In this document: positions 27,284-36,462 of the stretch, in pieces
Numbering within the stretch: position 1 is the first letter of the stretch
Layout: each line of letters opens with the position of its first letter
Origin: Kaistia sp. 32K
Lineage (GTDB): Bacteria > Pseudomonadota > Alphaproteobacteria > Rhizobiales > Kaistiaceae
Direction: 5' to 3'
Assembly (NCBI RefSeq): GCF_016629525.1
Contig: NZ_AP024269.1
Location: 4,352,001 to 4,416,000 of the forward strand
Length of the DNA: 64,000 nucleotides
The notes under the pieces: model-generated
Database searches by the model: none
What the model saw: only the letters and a program-made list of their open reading frames with translations
Told to the model about the DNA's origin: nothing
Program-made: the position numbers and the translations under genes

Positions 27284-28747
27284 ATGCTTGGTTCGTCAAA
27301 AGGCGCCGGCTTTCGATTTATGGGGCTCGTCTTCGTCGCGGCGACCTCCCTCGCCACAAACATGATTTCCGCCCGGGCGCAGGAGCAGCCCGCCGCGCAG
27401 GCGCCGCCGCCGGCGGACGCCGCGGCGCCCGCCGCGACCGCGCCGGCAGCGGCCACGCCCGCGCCGGCCGATTCCACCGCGCAGCAGGCGACGGACGACG
27501 CCTTTACGCAGGAGGAGCTCAGAAAGCTGCTGGCGCCCTTCGCGCTCTATCCCGACGCGCTGCTGGCGCAGCTCCTGCCGGCATGCGCCTATCCCGTCGA
27601 CATCGTCCAGGCGTCGCGCTGGATCGACAAGAACAAGTCGGCCGTCGCCAAGGGCGACTTTTCCGGCGCCGACACGCAAAACTGGGATCCGACGGTCAAG
27701 GCTCTCGTCCGCTTTCCCGACATCATCGCCAAGCTGAACGCCGACCTCGACATGACGACCGACCTCGGCGACGCCTTCGTCAACCAGCCGGACGATGTCG
27801 CGACGGTGATCCAGGACCTGCGCCGCGAGGCGCAGAAGGCCGGATCGCTCAAGACCAACAAGCAGCAGAAGGTCACGGTCCAGGACCAGGGCGGCACCAG
27901 CTATGTCGCCATCGAGCCGGCGGATCCCGGCGTGATCTACGTGCCGACCTATGATCCCCAGACCGTCTATTACGACACCGGCGACGCCTACGCGGCCGGC
28001 ATCATCGGCTTCGGCGCCGGCATCGCCGTCGGCATCGCCATCGACAATGTCTGGGACTGGGGCCGCGGCTGGGTCTATCCGCCGCGCTGGCCGGGATACC
28101 CCGGATATGGCGGCGGCAACATCAACATCGGCAATGACATCAACATCGGCAATGGCGACCGGATCGACATCGGCGGCGGCACGCGGCCGTGGCGGCCGGA
28201 TGGCGACCGCTACCGTCCGGGTCAAGGGACCAAGCCGAATATCGGCAACCGGCCCGGCGCACCGGGCGCCGGCAACCGTCCGGGCGCCGGCAACCGGCCA
28301 AACGCAGGGAACCGGCCCGGCGTCGAGCGGCCGAATGCGGGCAACCGGCCGGAGATCGGCGATCGGCCCAACGCCGGCAACCGCCCGAACGCGGGCAATC
28401 GTCCGACAGCCGGGAACCGACCCGCGACCGCCAACAAAGGCCAGAAACCCGGCGGCGGCGCCAAGAAGGCGGCGGCGAAACGCCCCGCGAAGGACACCGC
28501 CTTCAGCAATTCCAAGATGGGCGGCAAGGGATCCAAGGCGGTCTCGAACCGCGGCGCGCAGAGCCGGCAATCGGTGTCCAGGCCCTCCGGCGGACGCCCC
28601 CCGCAGATGAACCGGGGTGGAGGACGTCCGCAGCAGATGTATCACGGCGGCGGCGGACGACCCCAGATGGGACGCGGCGGTGGCGGCGGCGGACGGCAGA
28701 TGCACCGCGGCGGCGGTGGTGGTGGCGGACGCGGCGGACGGCGCTGA
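27284..28747 (+). CDS. DUF3300 domain protein with NRP-rich repeat tail
   Basis: 487 residues. The signal peptide covers about residues 1-34 (ISARAQ). An Ala/Pro-rich linker follows, then the DUF3300 core (TQEELRKLLAPFALYPDALLAQLLPACAYP to about residue 250). From about residue 310 there are roughly ten imperfect repeats of the type AGNRPN/AGNRPG, then a Lys-rich stretch and a C-terminal Gly/Arg/Met/His-rich tail (GRGGGGGGRQMHRGG). The N-terminal core is probably periplasmic and the basic tail could bind polyanions or the wall (inference). It forms an operon with DUF2950, a common pairing. Function unknown. Confidence 0.85.
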   Translation: MLGSSKGAGFRFMGLVFVAATSLATNMISARAQEQPAAQAPPPADAAAPAATAPAAATPAPADSTAQQATDDAFTQEELRKLLAPFALYPDALLAQLLPACAYPVDIVQASRWIDKNKSAVAKGDFSGADTQNWDPTVKALVRFPDIIAKLNADLDMTTDLGDAFVNQPDDVATVIQDLRREAQKAGSLKTNKQQKVTVQDQGGTSYVAIEPADPGVIYVPTYDPQTVYYDTGDAYAAGIIGFGAGIAVGIAIDNVWDWGRGWVYPPRWPGYPGYGGGNINIGNDINIGNGDRIDIGGGTRPWRPDGDRYRPGQGTKPNIGNRPGAPGAGNRPGAGNRPNAGNRPGVERPNAGNRPEIGDRPNAGNRPNAGNRPTAGNRPATANKGQKPGGGAKKAAAKRPAKDTAFSNSKMGGKGSKAVSNRGAQSRQSVSRPSGGRPPQMNRGGGRPQQMYHGGGGRPQMGRGGGGGGRQMHRGGGGGGGRGGRR

Positions 28748-28758
28748 GGAGAGCAAAC

Positions 28759-29688
28759 ATGCACAAGATCACCGCATCCAGGATCACCGCATCCGTGCTC
28801 GGCGTCCTGCTCGCGAGCAGCCTCGCCTCCTTCGCTCTCCCGGCCGGGGCACAGGAAGTGTTCCCCTCGCCGGAAGCCGCATCGACGGCGCTGGTCGACG
28901 CGGCAAAGGCCCCGAAAGAGGGCACGCTCGACAAGATCTTCGGTCCCGGCGGCAAGGACCTGATCGCCTCCGGCGATCCGGACGTCGACAGCGAGCGGCT
29001 GGCCGACTTTCTGGAGCTGGCGAGCAAGGGCAACAGCGTCATCGACGGCCAGAACGGCGAGAAGATCCTCGTCTACGGCACCGACCAATGGCCGTTCCCG
29101 ATCCCGCTCAGGCCGAGCGGCACCGGCTGGGCCTTCGACATCAAGCTCGGCAAGCAGCAGATCACCGATCTGACCATCGGCCAGAACGAGCTCGTGGCGA
29201 TCGGCGCCTGCGAAGACTATGTCGCCGCGCAGAACGAATATTTCCGGACGCTGCATGACGACGAACCGGTGCAGCAGTTCGCCCGCAAGCTCGTCAGCAC
29301 CGAGGGCCGGCATGACGGCCTCTATTGGGAACCGGCGACGCCGACCGACCACAGCCCGCTCGGCGACCGGATCGTGGCGGCGGCGGTCCGCACCAGCGAC
29401 GACCCGACGGCGCCGCGCTCCTATCACGGCTATCGTTATCATATCCTGACCCGCCAGGGCCCCGACGCGCCGGGCGGCGCCTATGACTATCTGGTCAACG
29501 GCCGCCTGCTCGCCGGCTTCGCGCTCCTCGCCTATCCGGAGAAGTGGGGCGAGACCGGCATCATGACCTTCCTCTGCGACCAGCGCGGCAATGTCTACGA
29601 GCGCAATCTCGGCCCGTCGACCGACACCGTCGCGCCGGTGGTCCGGCGCTTCAATCCCGGTCCCGACTGGGATCCCGTCCAGCCGTGA
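28759..29688 (+). CDS. DUF2950 domain protein
   Basis: 309 residues with a signal peptide to about residue 30 (LPAGA before QEV). The sequence QEVFPSPEAASTALVDAAK and the later YHGYRYHILTRQGPDAPGGAYDY are typical of DUF2950. AGGAGAG precedes the ATG, 11 bases after the DUF3300 stop. It is periplasmic or secreted. The two proteins are repeatedly found together, so they probably work as partners. Function unknown. Confidence 0.87.
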   Translation: MHKITASRITASVLGVLLASSLASFALPAGAQEVFPSPEAASTALVDAAKAPKEGTLDKIFGPGGKDLIASGDPDVDSERLADFLELASKGNSVIDGQNGEKILVYGTDQWPFPIPLRPSGTGWAFDIKLGKQQITDLTIGQNELVAIGACEDYVAAQNEYFRTLHDDEPVQQFARKLVSTEGRHDGLYWEPATPTDHSPLGDRIVAAAVRTSDDPTAPRSYHGYRYHILTRQGPDAPGGAYDYLVNGRLLAGFALLAYPEKWGETGIMTFLCDQRGNVYERNLGPSTDTVAPVVRRFNPGPDWDPVQP

Positions 29689-29826
29689 ACGCGGCAGCGG
29701 TCGGGCGCCATCGAGGCGCCCGACGGCCCCGAGGGCGTTCCCGCCGCCATTCAGCGAGAAATTTGCCCCTGAGTGGCGGGCCGGCCGGCAACCGGACGGG
29801 CGCTCGCAGCCCGACGAGGAACCCGC

Positions 29827-30474
29827 ATGAAGTCGCCTGGACGTCGCATCGACATATCGCCCCTGGGGTTCCTCAAGGCGACATTGCTCGGCGGCCTGCT
29901 GTTCCTCCTGCCCGTGGCGCTGCTCTCGATCGCCTTTCGCCATGCCATGACGCTGGGCCAGAAGCTGGCCGAGCCGATATCGAAGCTCGTGCCCGAAACG
30001 GTCATTCCGCGCGGCTTCGGCCTCATCCCGCTGCTGACGATCCTGATCCTGGCGCTCTTCTGCCTCGCGGCGGGCCTGTTCGCGCGGACCCGAACGGGCC
30101 GGCAGCTGCGCGATTGGCTGGAAACCTCGCTATTCGGGGGCCTGCCGCAATATCGGCTGATGAAGAGCATGGCCGAGGGCCTCGCCCATGTCGAAGGCTC
30201 CGAGGGGATGACACCGGTGCTGGTCAAGGTCGAGGAAGGCTGGCAGATCGGCTACCGGCTCGAACCGCTCGAAGGGGGCTGGCTGGCAGTATTCCTGCCG
30301 CAGGCGCCGACGCCGATGTCCGGCAACATCCTCTACATGCCGGCCGAATGCGTGCGCCCGCTCGACCTGACCATGGTGCAGGCGCTGCAGATCGTGAAGA
30401 ACATGGGCGTCGGCTCGGCCCCTGCCCTGCGCGGGATCGACCTCGGCCCCGCCCCGGCCGAACCGAAGCTCTAG
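29827..30474 (+). CDS. DUF502 family membrane protein
   Basis: 215 residues. Two transmembrane helices lie at about 17-39 and 58-83 (LLFLLPVALLSIAF and LIPLLTILILALFCLAAGLFA), followed by a soluble domain with FGGLPQYRLMKSMAEGL and VFLPQAPTPMSGNILYMP, the hallmark of DUF502. Family members are inner-membrane proteins of unknown role, also known from plants. GAGGA precedes the ATG by about 9 bases. It is co-directional with, but 138 bases from, the DUF2950 gene. Confidence 0.85.
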   Translation: MKSPGRRIDISPLGFLKATLLGGLLFLLPVALLSIAFRHAMTLGQKLAEPISKLVPETVIPRGFGLIPLLTILILALFCLAAGLFARTRTGRQLRDWLETSLFGGLPQYRLMKSMAEGLAHVEGSEGMTPVLVKVEEGWQIGYRLEPLEGGWLAVFLPQAPTPMSGNILYMPAECVRPLDLTMVQALQIVKNMGVGSAPALRGIDLGPAPAEPKL

Positions 30475-30492
30475 GGTCCGACGCCGCAGCGC

Positions 30493-31197
30493 CTAGGTTT
30501 CGGAAGGCTCGAGGGATTCGGCCAAAAGGCTCAGCGTGTTGCGCAGCGAGGTATCGAGATGCTCGCGCATGGCCTCCATCGCCCGCTGCTCGTCCTTGGC
30601 GGCGAGCGCCGTCAGGATCGCCTGGTGCTGGGCGATGGTCGTCGCGCCCGAGCCGGGTCGCGGCAGCGCCAGATACCGCCCGCGATCCATCTGCGCCTTG
30701 GAGATATCGACCGCCCGCCACAGCATCGAGAAATGGTTGACCTCGGCGATCGAGCGATGAAAATCGTCGTCGAGACGGATGGCGTCGGTGTAGCGCTTGC
30801 GGCCGATGGCGGTCTGGTGCTGGCCGATGATGTCCTCGAGCGCCTCGATATGGCGCGCGGTGATCTTCGACGCCGCGCGGCGCACGCTCTCGACCTCGAG
30901 CGCGCTGCGGATCACATAGGCCTCCTCGAGCGCATCGCGCGAGATCGTCGCGACGAACGTCCCCGTCTGCGCATAGACATTGATCAGGCCCTCGTCGCTC
31001 AGGCGCTTGACCGCCTCGCGGACAGGCGTGCGCGAGACGCCGAGCTGCTCGGCGATCTCGACCTCGTTGACCGACTGGCCCGGACGCAGCTGTCCGATGA
31101 CGATCAGCGTGCGGATGACCTGGTAGATCTGGTCGCGCAGAGGCGACTTGCGATCCAGGTTGACCAGTTGCAACTGCAGTAACGCCGCTTCGGCCAC
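30493..31197 (-). CDS. GntR-family regulator, FCD subfamily
   Basis: 234 residues. The winged helix-turn-helix spans about 20-75 (EIAEQLGVSRTPVREAVKRLSDEGLI) and the FCD helical domain fills the rest, with the D..FH and later H-containing metal pattern. It begins with GTG at 31197. It is divergent from the operon at 31703, and two matching AT-rich sites lie between them. It most likely controls that sugar module and itself. Confidence 0.87.
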   Translation of the reverse strand: MAEAALLQLQLVNLDRKSPLRDQIYQVIRTLIVIGQLRPGQSVNEVEIAEQLGVSRTPVREAVKRLSDEGLINVYAQTGTFVATISRDALEEAYVIRSALEVESVRRAASKITARHIEALEDIIGQHQTAIGRKRYTDAIRLDDDFHRSIAEVNHFSMLWRAVDISKAQMDRGRYLALPRPGSGATTIAQHQAILTALAAKDEQRAMEAMREHLDTSLRNTLSLLAESLEPSET

Positions 31198-31289
31198 CCG
31201 CTGACACCCTTCTCGCGGGAACCGCCCGCATCCCGTGACGCGGGCCGGCTCCGCCCCGGCGCGCCGTGCTCGGCACGCCCCTTACGTCA

Positions 31290-31304
31290 CTGTTATAATA
31301 GTAT
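31290..31304 (+). promoter_or_regulatory. Putative GntR operator, site 1
   Basis: CTGTTATAATAGTAT matches the reverse complement of 31488-31502 at 13 of 15 positions. It lies 93 bases upstream of the GntR start codon. Confidence 0.55.
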
Positions 31305-31487
31305 CCCAGATCCCCGCAAGCCGGCCCCTCTCGGAGGCCGGGATCCTATGGCATCCGCATTTCTGAGGTGTACCTCAAGAAACCGATCCTTATCAAGGAT
31401 ATGGGTGAGAAAACCCTACCGTGACGGTCATGAATCAGAATCTCCGGCCTGACGTCCAACTTGGCGTTGAAGCCGACTTGACACGTT

Positions 31488-31502
31488 ACACTAATATAAC
31501 AG
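31488..31502 (-). promoter_or_regulatory. Putative GntR operator, site 2
   Basis: Read on the minus strand it is CTGTTATATTAGTGT. The flanking 16 bases GTTACACTAATATAAC (31485-31500) are a 12-of-16 palindrome directly after a TTGACA box, so binding would block that promoter. Confidence 0.55.
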
Positions 31503-31702
31503 ACAGTGCCGTTGCGTTCCGGTCAACCGAGGTAGCGGCCGGAGCGCGCTGGGGAGGCGATCTCGCGACGTGGCGACAACCGGAACGGAGTCCGCATGGA
31601 CTGCCGGCGGGAGCGTGCGCCTGAAAAGAACGCGTCGCCGCGCCGGCATGCAGGAGGGACCCGTTGCCAGGAGCCGGCGGGCCCGAGAGGGAGGAAGAAC
31701 AC

Positions 31703-32755
31703 GTGGCGGATCAGAACAACTTTCCAAAGCTGCACAACGCGGCATGGCCCGGCGTCGTCGGCAAGGGCGGGGAAGGTGGCGAGCCCATCATTCCATTGGA
31801 CACGCTGCTGGAGCTGACCGCCAAGGCGGAAGTCGATGGACAGAAGTTCGACGGCATCGATCTGTGGCTCGCCGATCCGCATCTCTCGATCGACAGTGAC
31901 CGCGACCAAGTCAAGCGCATGGTCGACCATATCGCGGGCTACGGCCTGAAGGTCGGTTCCTTCGTGGCGCCGATCTGGGCGGGCGCCGGCGGCGGCTCGG
32001 CCATGGGTTCGGCCGACGAGCGCAAGCGCTTCGTCTCGCAGGTGCGCAAGGCGGCTCAGATCGGCGAGCAGATGCGCGAGCTCGGCATCCGCCCGACCGG
32101 TGGCATCCGCATCGATTCCTCGACCGGCGTCGGCGACTGGGACAAGGACCCGGCCGGCAATACCAAGATCATCGCCGAGACGTTCCGCGAGGCCGGCAAG
32201 GCGGCGCAGGACCATGGCGAGTTCCTCGTCGCCGAAGGCGAGATCTGCTGGGGCGGCATGCAGTCCTGGCGCGAGAATGTCCGCCTGCTCGAAGAGGTCG
32301 GCCTGCCCGGAATCGTCGGCTACCAGGCCGACATGGCGCATTCGATGCTGTTCACGCTCGGCTACAACGCCGAGAGGGATCGCCTGCTGCCCGAGGGCTA
32401 TGACTGGCAGGACCGCTCCGTCCTCGACGCGGCCTACAAGAAGGTCGCCGACGCGCTCCGCCCCTGGACCTACGATTTCCACGTCGCCCAGAACGACGGC
32501 ACCGTCTTCGGCTCGGGCGACCACGAGAAGACCGGCCGCCACGTCCAGGTCACCGACCCGAACGGCAAGCTCGATGTCACCAAGCATGCCGGCTACTGGC
32601 TGCGCGACGACAGCGGCAACCCGACCCGCAAGATGCGCCACATCGCCTGGGACGGCTGCATGTTCCCGAACTCCGTGATGACGGCGCAGCAGACCTGGAA
32701 CGACGTTCTGGGCGCGATGATCAAGGTGCGCGACGCCCATGGCTGGCGCGAATAA
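31703..32755 (+). CDS. TIM-barrel sugar isomerase/epimerase-like protein
   Basis: 350 residues of the xylose-isomerase-like AP-endonuclease 2 superfamily. Barrel strands with acidic and His metal-site candidates are visible: [24 protein letters not shown], and [23 protein letters not shown] near the end. It lacks a signal peptide. The GTG at 31703 follows GAGGGAGGAAG. It is the first gene of the operon to 40696, so it probably performs an early isomerisation of the imported sugar. The reaction is not assigned. Confidence 0.78.
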   Translation: MADQNNFPKLHNAAWPGVVGKGGEGGEPIIPLDTLLELTAKAEVDGQKFDGIDLWLADPHLSIDSDRDQVKRMVDHIAGYGLKVGSFVAPIWAGAGGGSAMGSADERKRFVSQVRKAAQIGEQMRELGIRPTGGIRIDSSTGVGDWDKDPAGNTKIIAETFREAGKAAQDHGEFLVAEGEICWGGMQSWRENVRLLEEVGLPGIVGYQADMAHSMLFTLGYNAERDRLLPEGYDWQDRSVLDAAYKKVADALRPWTYDFHVAQNDGTVFGSGDHEKTGRHVQVTDPNGKLDVTKHAGYWLRDDSGNPTRKMRHIAWDGCMFPNSVMTAQQTWNDVLGAMIKVRDAHGWRE

Positions 32756-32777
32756 CGGTTCCGGGGATCCTTCGAAA

Positions 32778-33920
32778 ATGACCAAGAAAAAACTCAATAT
32801 CGGCCTGGTCGGCGCCGGCTTCATGGGCCGCACCCATTCCAACGCCTTCCGTCAGGTCGGCCAGTTCTTCAAGAACGACTACGAGCCCGTCCTGAAGGCA
32901 ATCGCGACGCGCAACGCCAAGGGCGCCGCCGATTTCGCCCAGAACTGGGGCTATGAGAGCTCCGAGAGCGACTGGCGCAAGCTGATCGAGCGGAAAGATA
33001 TCGACCTGATCGATATTGCCAGCCCGAACGACACCCATGCCGAGATCGCCATCGCGGCGGCAGAGGCCGGCAAGATGGTGATGTGCGAGAAGCCGCTCGG
33101 CCGCAACGCCGCCGAGGCCGAGAAGATGGTCGCCGCCGTCGAGGCGGCCGGCGTCGCCAACATGGTCTGGTACAATTATCGCCGCGTGCCGGCGGTGACG
33201 CTCGCCAAGCAGATGATCGACGAGGGCCGGCTCGGCCGCATCTTCCATTATCGCGCCAAATTCCTGCAGGACTGGACGATCTCGGCCGACGTGCCGCAGG
33301 GCGGCATGGGCACTTGGCGTCTTGACGCCAGCGTCGCCGGCAGCGGCGTCACCGGCGACCTGCTCGCCCACTGCATCGACACCGCGCTCTGGCTGAACGG
33401 CGGCATCGACAGCGTGACGGCGGCGACCGAGACCTTCGTCAAGCAGCGCTCGCATGCCGTCAGCGGCAAGGTCGAAGAGGTCAAGATCGACGACGCCAGC
33501 GCCTTCCTCGCCCGCTTCGGCAACGGCTCACTCGCAACCTTCGAGGCGACCCGCTACGCCCGTGGCCACAAGGCGCTCTACACGCTGGAGATCAACGGCG
33601 AGAAGGGTTCGATTGCCTGGGACCTGCACGATCTGCACCGGCTGCAGTTCTTCGACCATGGCGACGACGGCCATCTGCGCGGCTGGCGCACGATCCACAT
33701 CACCGATGGCGACCACCCCTATATGAGCCATTGGTGGGTGCCGGGGCTGCAGATCGGCTACGAGCATTCCTTCATCCATCAGGCCGCCGATTTCCTGTCC
33801 GGCCTCGCTTCGGACAAGCCGGCCGCGCCGACCTTCCGCGATGCGCTCCGGACTGACTACGTCACCGACGCGGTGCTGGCCTCGGCCAAATCCGGCCGCT
33901 GGGAAACGGTCAAGGGCTGA
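32778..33920 (+). CDS. Gfo/Idh/MocA family oxidoreductase
   Basis: 380 residues. The Rossmann motif [12 protein letters not shown] is at 9-20 and the EKP motif is intact ([16 protein letters not shown], about residue 104). The C-terminal domain includes [16 protein letters not shown], with the Asp/His pair typical of inositol- or glucose-fructose-type dehydrogenases. ATG 32778 is favoured by GGGGAT upstream; 32739 would overlap the preceding gene. It sits second in the importer operon. Confidence 0.87.
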   Translation: MTKKKLNIGLVGAGFMGRTHSNAFRQVGQFFKNDYEPVLKAIATRNAKGAADFAQNWGYESSESDWRKLIERKDIDLIDIASPNDTHAEIAIAAAEAGKMVMCEKPLGRNAAEAEKMVAAVEAAGVANMVWYNYRRVPAVTLAKQMIDEGRLGRIFHYRAKFLQDWTISADVPQGGMGTWRLDASVAGSGVTGDLLAHCIDTALWLNGGIDSVTAATETFVKQRSHAVSGKVEEVKIDDASAFLARFGNGSLATFEATRYARGHKALYTLEINGEKGSIAWDLHDLHRLQFFDHGDDGHLRGWRTIHITDGDHPYMSHWWVPGLQIGYEHSFIHQAADFLSGLASDKPAAPTFRDALRTDYVTDAVLASAKSGRWETVKG

Positions 33921-33926
33921 GCGGCG

Positions 33927-35447
33927 ATGAACTCCGCAACACCCCTCGCCATCCAGGTGCAGTCCGTGACCAAGAGCTTTCTCGGTCAGCGGGCGCTGGA
34001 TGATATCGACTTCGAGGTCGCGCGCGGCGAGGTGCACGGGCTGGTCGGCAAGAACGGCGCCGGCAAGTCCACCTTCATGAAGATCCTGTCGGGCGCCCAG
34101 CCGCCCGACAGCGGCCAGATCATCGTCGGCGGCAAGGCCTTCACCGCGCTCAACCCGGCCGAAGGGCGCGCCGCCGGCATCGCGATCGTCTACCAGAATC
34201 CCGAGTTGCATCTCGACCTGACGGTCGCGGCGAACATTTTTCTCGGCGCGGAGCCGCGCAAGGCTTTCGGCATCATCGACGAGAAGGCGATGTCGCGGCA
34301 GGCGGCGGAGCTGCTCGCCCGGCTCGGCCTCAACCTGCCCGTAGACAAGCGCCTCGGCGATTTCGACATCGCCGACCGCCAGCAGGTGGCGATCGCCAAG
34401 GCGGTGCGCGAGAAGGCGCATGTCCTGCTGCTCGACGAGCCGACGGCCGCGCTCAACAAGGCGCAGGCGGAGTTCCTGTTCAACCTGATCCGCGACCTCG
34501 CCAAGCAGGGCATGGCCATCGTCTACGTGTCGCATCACCTCGACGAGGTGCTGGAGATCTCCGACCGCATCACGGTTCTGAGGAACGGCCGCAAGGTCGC
34601 CGTCGTCGAGGGCCGGAGCGCCGACAAGGACGGCCTGATCTCGATGATCGTCGGCCGTACGCTCGACGCGGTCGAGACGCACCGGAGCGAGCGGCCGAAG
34701 GCGGATCCGTTCCTGGTGCTCGATGCCGTCTCCAGCGACGGCGGCCTCGACGACGTGTCGCTGACCGTCGCCAAGGGCGAGATCATCGGCCTGACCGGGC
34801 TGATCGGCGGCGGCGCCAATGCGCTGGCGGCCGTCATCGGCGGGCTCGACCATCGCCATGTCGCGGGCAACATGACCCTCAACGGCCAGCCCTATGCGCC
34901 CCGAGCCGTCCGCGAGGCAATTGCCCGCGGCGTGCTGTTCATTCCCGAGGACATGCGCGGACGCGGCCTCGTGATGAGCCTCTCCATCGCCAAGAACATC
35001 TCGCTCGCCGCGCTCAAATCGCTGTCGAAACTGGGCTGGCTCAAGCTGGCAAAGGAGACGGGCGTCGCGACGGAGATGTCGGAGCGGCTGGACCTCAACC
35101 CGCGCGCGCCCAGCCGCGAGGTGCGGTTCCTGAGCGGCGGCAACCAGCGCAAGGCGCTGCTCGGCCGCGCGATCTTCGCCGATGGCGAGCTCTTCGTGCT
35201 GGAGGAGCCTACCCAGGGCGTCGACGTCGAATCGCAGCGGCAGATCCATGACCATCTGCGCAGCCTCGCGGCCAAGGGCGCGACCGTCGTTTTCGTTTCC
35301 ACCGACCTCGAGGAACTGATCGCGCTCGCCGATCGGATCCTCGTCCTGCGCGGCGGCCGGATCGAACAGCAGCTGTCTCCCGACGGCCTCGATCCGCAGC
35401 AATTGCTCGCGGCCATCCAGACTCAAAGCACCCGGAGCCTGAACTGA
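33927..35447 (+). CDS. Sugar ABC transporter ATPase, two fused NBDs (RbsA-like)
   Basis: 506 residues. NBD1: Walker A GKNGAGKST (41-49), signature-like ADRQQVAIAKA, Walker B LLLDEPTAALN. NBD2: GLTGLIGGGANAL P-loop variant, signature LSGGNQRKALLGRA, Walker B FVLEEPTQGVD. It starts 7 bases after the Gfo/Idh/MocA stop and its stop overlaps the ATG of the permease. It drives import with 35447 and 36463. Confidence 0.9.
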   Translation: MNSATPLAIQVQSVTKSFLGQRALDDIDFEVARGEVHGLVGKNGAGKSTFMKILSGAQPPDSGQIIVGGKAFTALNPAEGRAAGIAIVYQNPELHLDLTVAANIFLGAEPRKAFGIIDEKAMSRQAAELLARLGLNLPVDKRLGDFDIADRQQVAIAKAVREKAHVLLLDEPTAALNKAQAEFLFNLIRDLAKQGMAIVYVSHHLDEVLEISDRITVLRNGRKVAVVEGRSADKDGLISMIVGRTLDAVETHRSERPKADPFLVLDAVSSDGGLDDVSLTVAKGEIIGLTGLIGGGANALAAVIGGLDHRHVAGNMTLNGQPYAPRAVREAIARGVLFIPEDMRGRGLVMSLSIAKNISLAALKSLSKLGWLKLAKETGVATEMSERLDLNPRAPSREVRFLSGGNQRKALLGRAIFADGELFVLEEPTQGVDVESQRQIHDHLRSLAAKGATVVFVSTDLEELIALADRILVLRGGRIEQQLSPDGLDPQQLLAAIQTQSTRSLN

Positions 35448-36418
35448 TGTCTTCTCCCGCCGCCACCGCCGCCGCGTCGGCAAGCCGCAAGCCAGGCGGT
35501 CTCCGGACGCTCGACATCGGCCGCTACACGCTGCTGATCGTGCTCCTGCTGATCGTCGTGATCACCGCCATCGGCAACCCGCGCTTCCTGTCCGTCAACA
35601 ACCTGATGAACATCCTGTTCCAGGTGTCGGCGCTGGGCATCGTCGCCTCCGGCCAGACCATCCTCTTGATCGCCGGCGGCCTCGATCTCTCGGTCGGCGC
35701 GGCGCTCTCGGTCGCGGGCCTGGCGACGGCGCTCACCATCATGTCGACGGGATCGGTGACGCTCGGCATCCTGGCCGGCGTGGTGGCCGGCACGGTCGTC
35801 GGCGCCATCAACGGCATGCTGGTCGCCACCAATCGAGCCACGCCCTTCATCATCACGCTCGGCACGATGACGTTCCTGCAGGGCGTCGCGATCCTGATGT
35901 CGGGCGGCAGCCCGATCAACGGCACAGGCGCGCTGTTCAACGTGTTCGGCCTCGGCGATTTCCTCGGCGTGCCGTGGCCGGTCTACGCCATGATCGTCTC
36001 GATCCTCGCGATGTTTCTGATCCTGCGCTTCACCACCCTCGGCCGCTATGCCTTCGCCATCGGCGGCAACGAGGAGGCGGCGCGGCTCTCGGGCATCCCG
36101 GTCCGGCGCATCAAGATCGCCCTCTATGCCCTGAGCGGCCTGTTCGTCGGCGTCGCTGGCGTCATCCTGACGGGCATCCTCGACTCGGGCCTGCCCAGCA
36201 TGGGCACCGGCTACGAGCTCCGCGCCATCGCGGCAGTCGTCATCGGCGGCACGCCGCTGATCGGCGGGCGCGGATCCGTCATCGGAACCCTCGGCGGCGT
36301 CCTGCTGCTGGGCCTGGTGAGCAACAGCATGAACCTTCTCGGCGTCGGCGCGAACTTCCAGAGCGCCGTGCTGGGATTGATCATAACGGCGGCCGTGCTT
36401 CTGCAGAAAAAGAGCTGA
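35447..36418 (+). CDS. Sugar ABC transporter permease (RbsC-like)
   Basis: 323 residues, about 8-10 helices. The CUT2 motif ILLIAGGLDLSVGAALSVAG is present, and GGTPLIGGRGSVIGTLGGVL lies near the end. The ATG overlaps the ATPase stop. It is presumably a homodimer because the module has one permease. Confidence 0.92.
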   Translation: MSSPAATAAASASRKPGGLRTLDIGRYTLLIVLLLIVVITAIGNPRFLSVNNLMNILFQVSALGIVASGQTILLIAGGLDLSVGAALSVAGLATALTIMSTGSVTLGILAGVVAGTVVGAINGMLVATNRATPFIITLGTMTFLQGVAILMSGGSPINGTGALFNVFGLGDFLGVPWPVYAMIVSILAMFLILRFTTLGRYAFAIGGNEEAARLSGIPVRRIKIALYALSGLFVGVAGVILTGILDSGLPSMGTGYELRAIAAVVIGGTPLIGGRGSVIGTLGGVLLLGLVSNSMNLLGVGANFQSAVLGLIITAAVLLQKKS

Positions 36419-36462
36419 CCGACACGCCGCTCCAAGGACTACGTCAAAGGAGGAGACGAGGA

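Larger units (their letters stand above)
31198..31702. promoter_or_regulatory. Divergent promoter region of GntR gene and isomerase operon
   Basis: No gene is seen in these 505 bases. Two AT-rich patches hold the inverted operator pair at 31290-31304 and 31488-31502. A TTGACA box at 31478-31483 abuts the second. Other parts are GC-rich. Confidence 0.5.

Noticed and set aside
27296..28756. Minus-strand frame of 486 codons opposite the DUF3300 gene
   Set aside because: It mirrors the NRP repeats of the real gene and has no motif or Shine-Dalgarno.
31294..31299. Perfect TATAAT hexamer
   Set aside because: No matching -35 box lies 16-18 bases away on either strand, and it falls inside the operator pair. 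Treated as part of the binding site.
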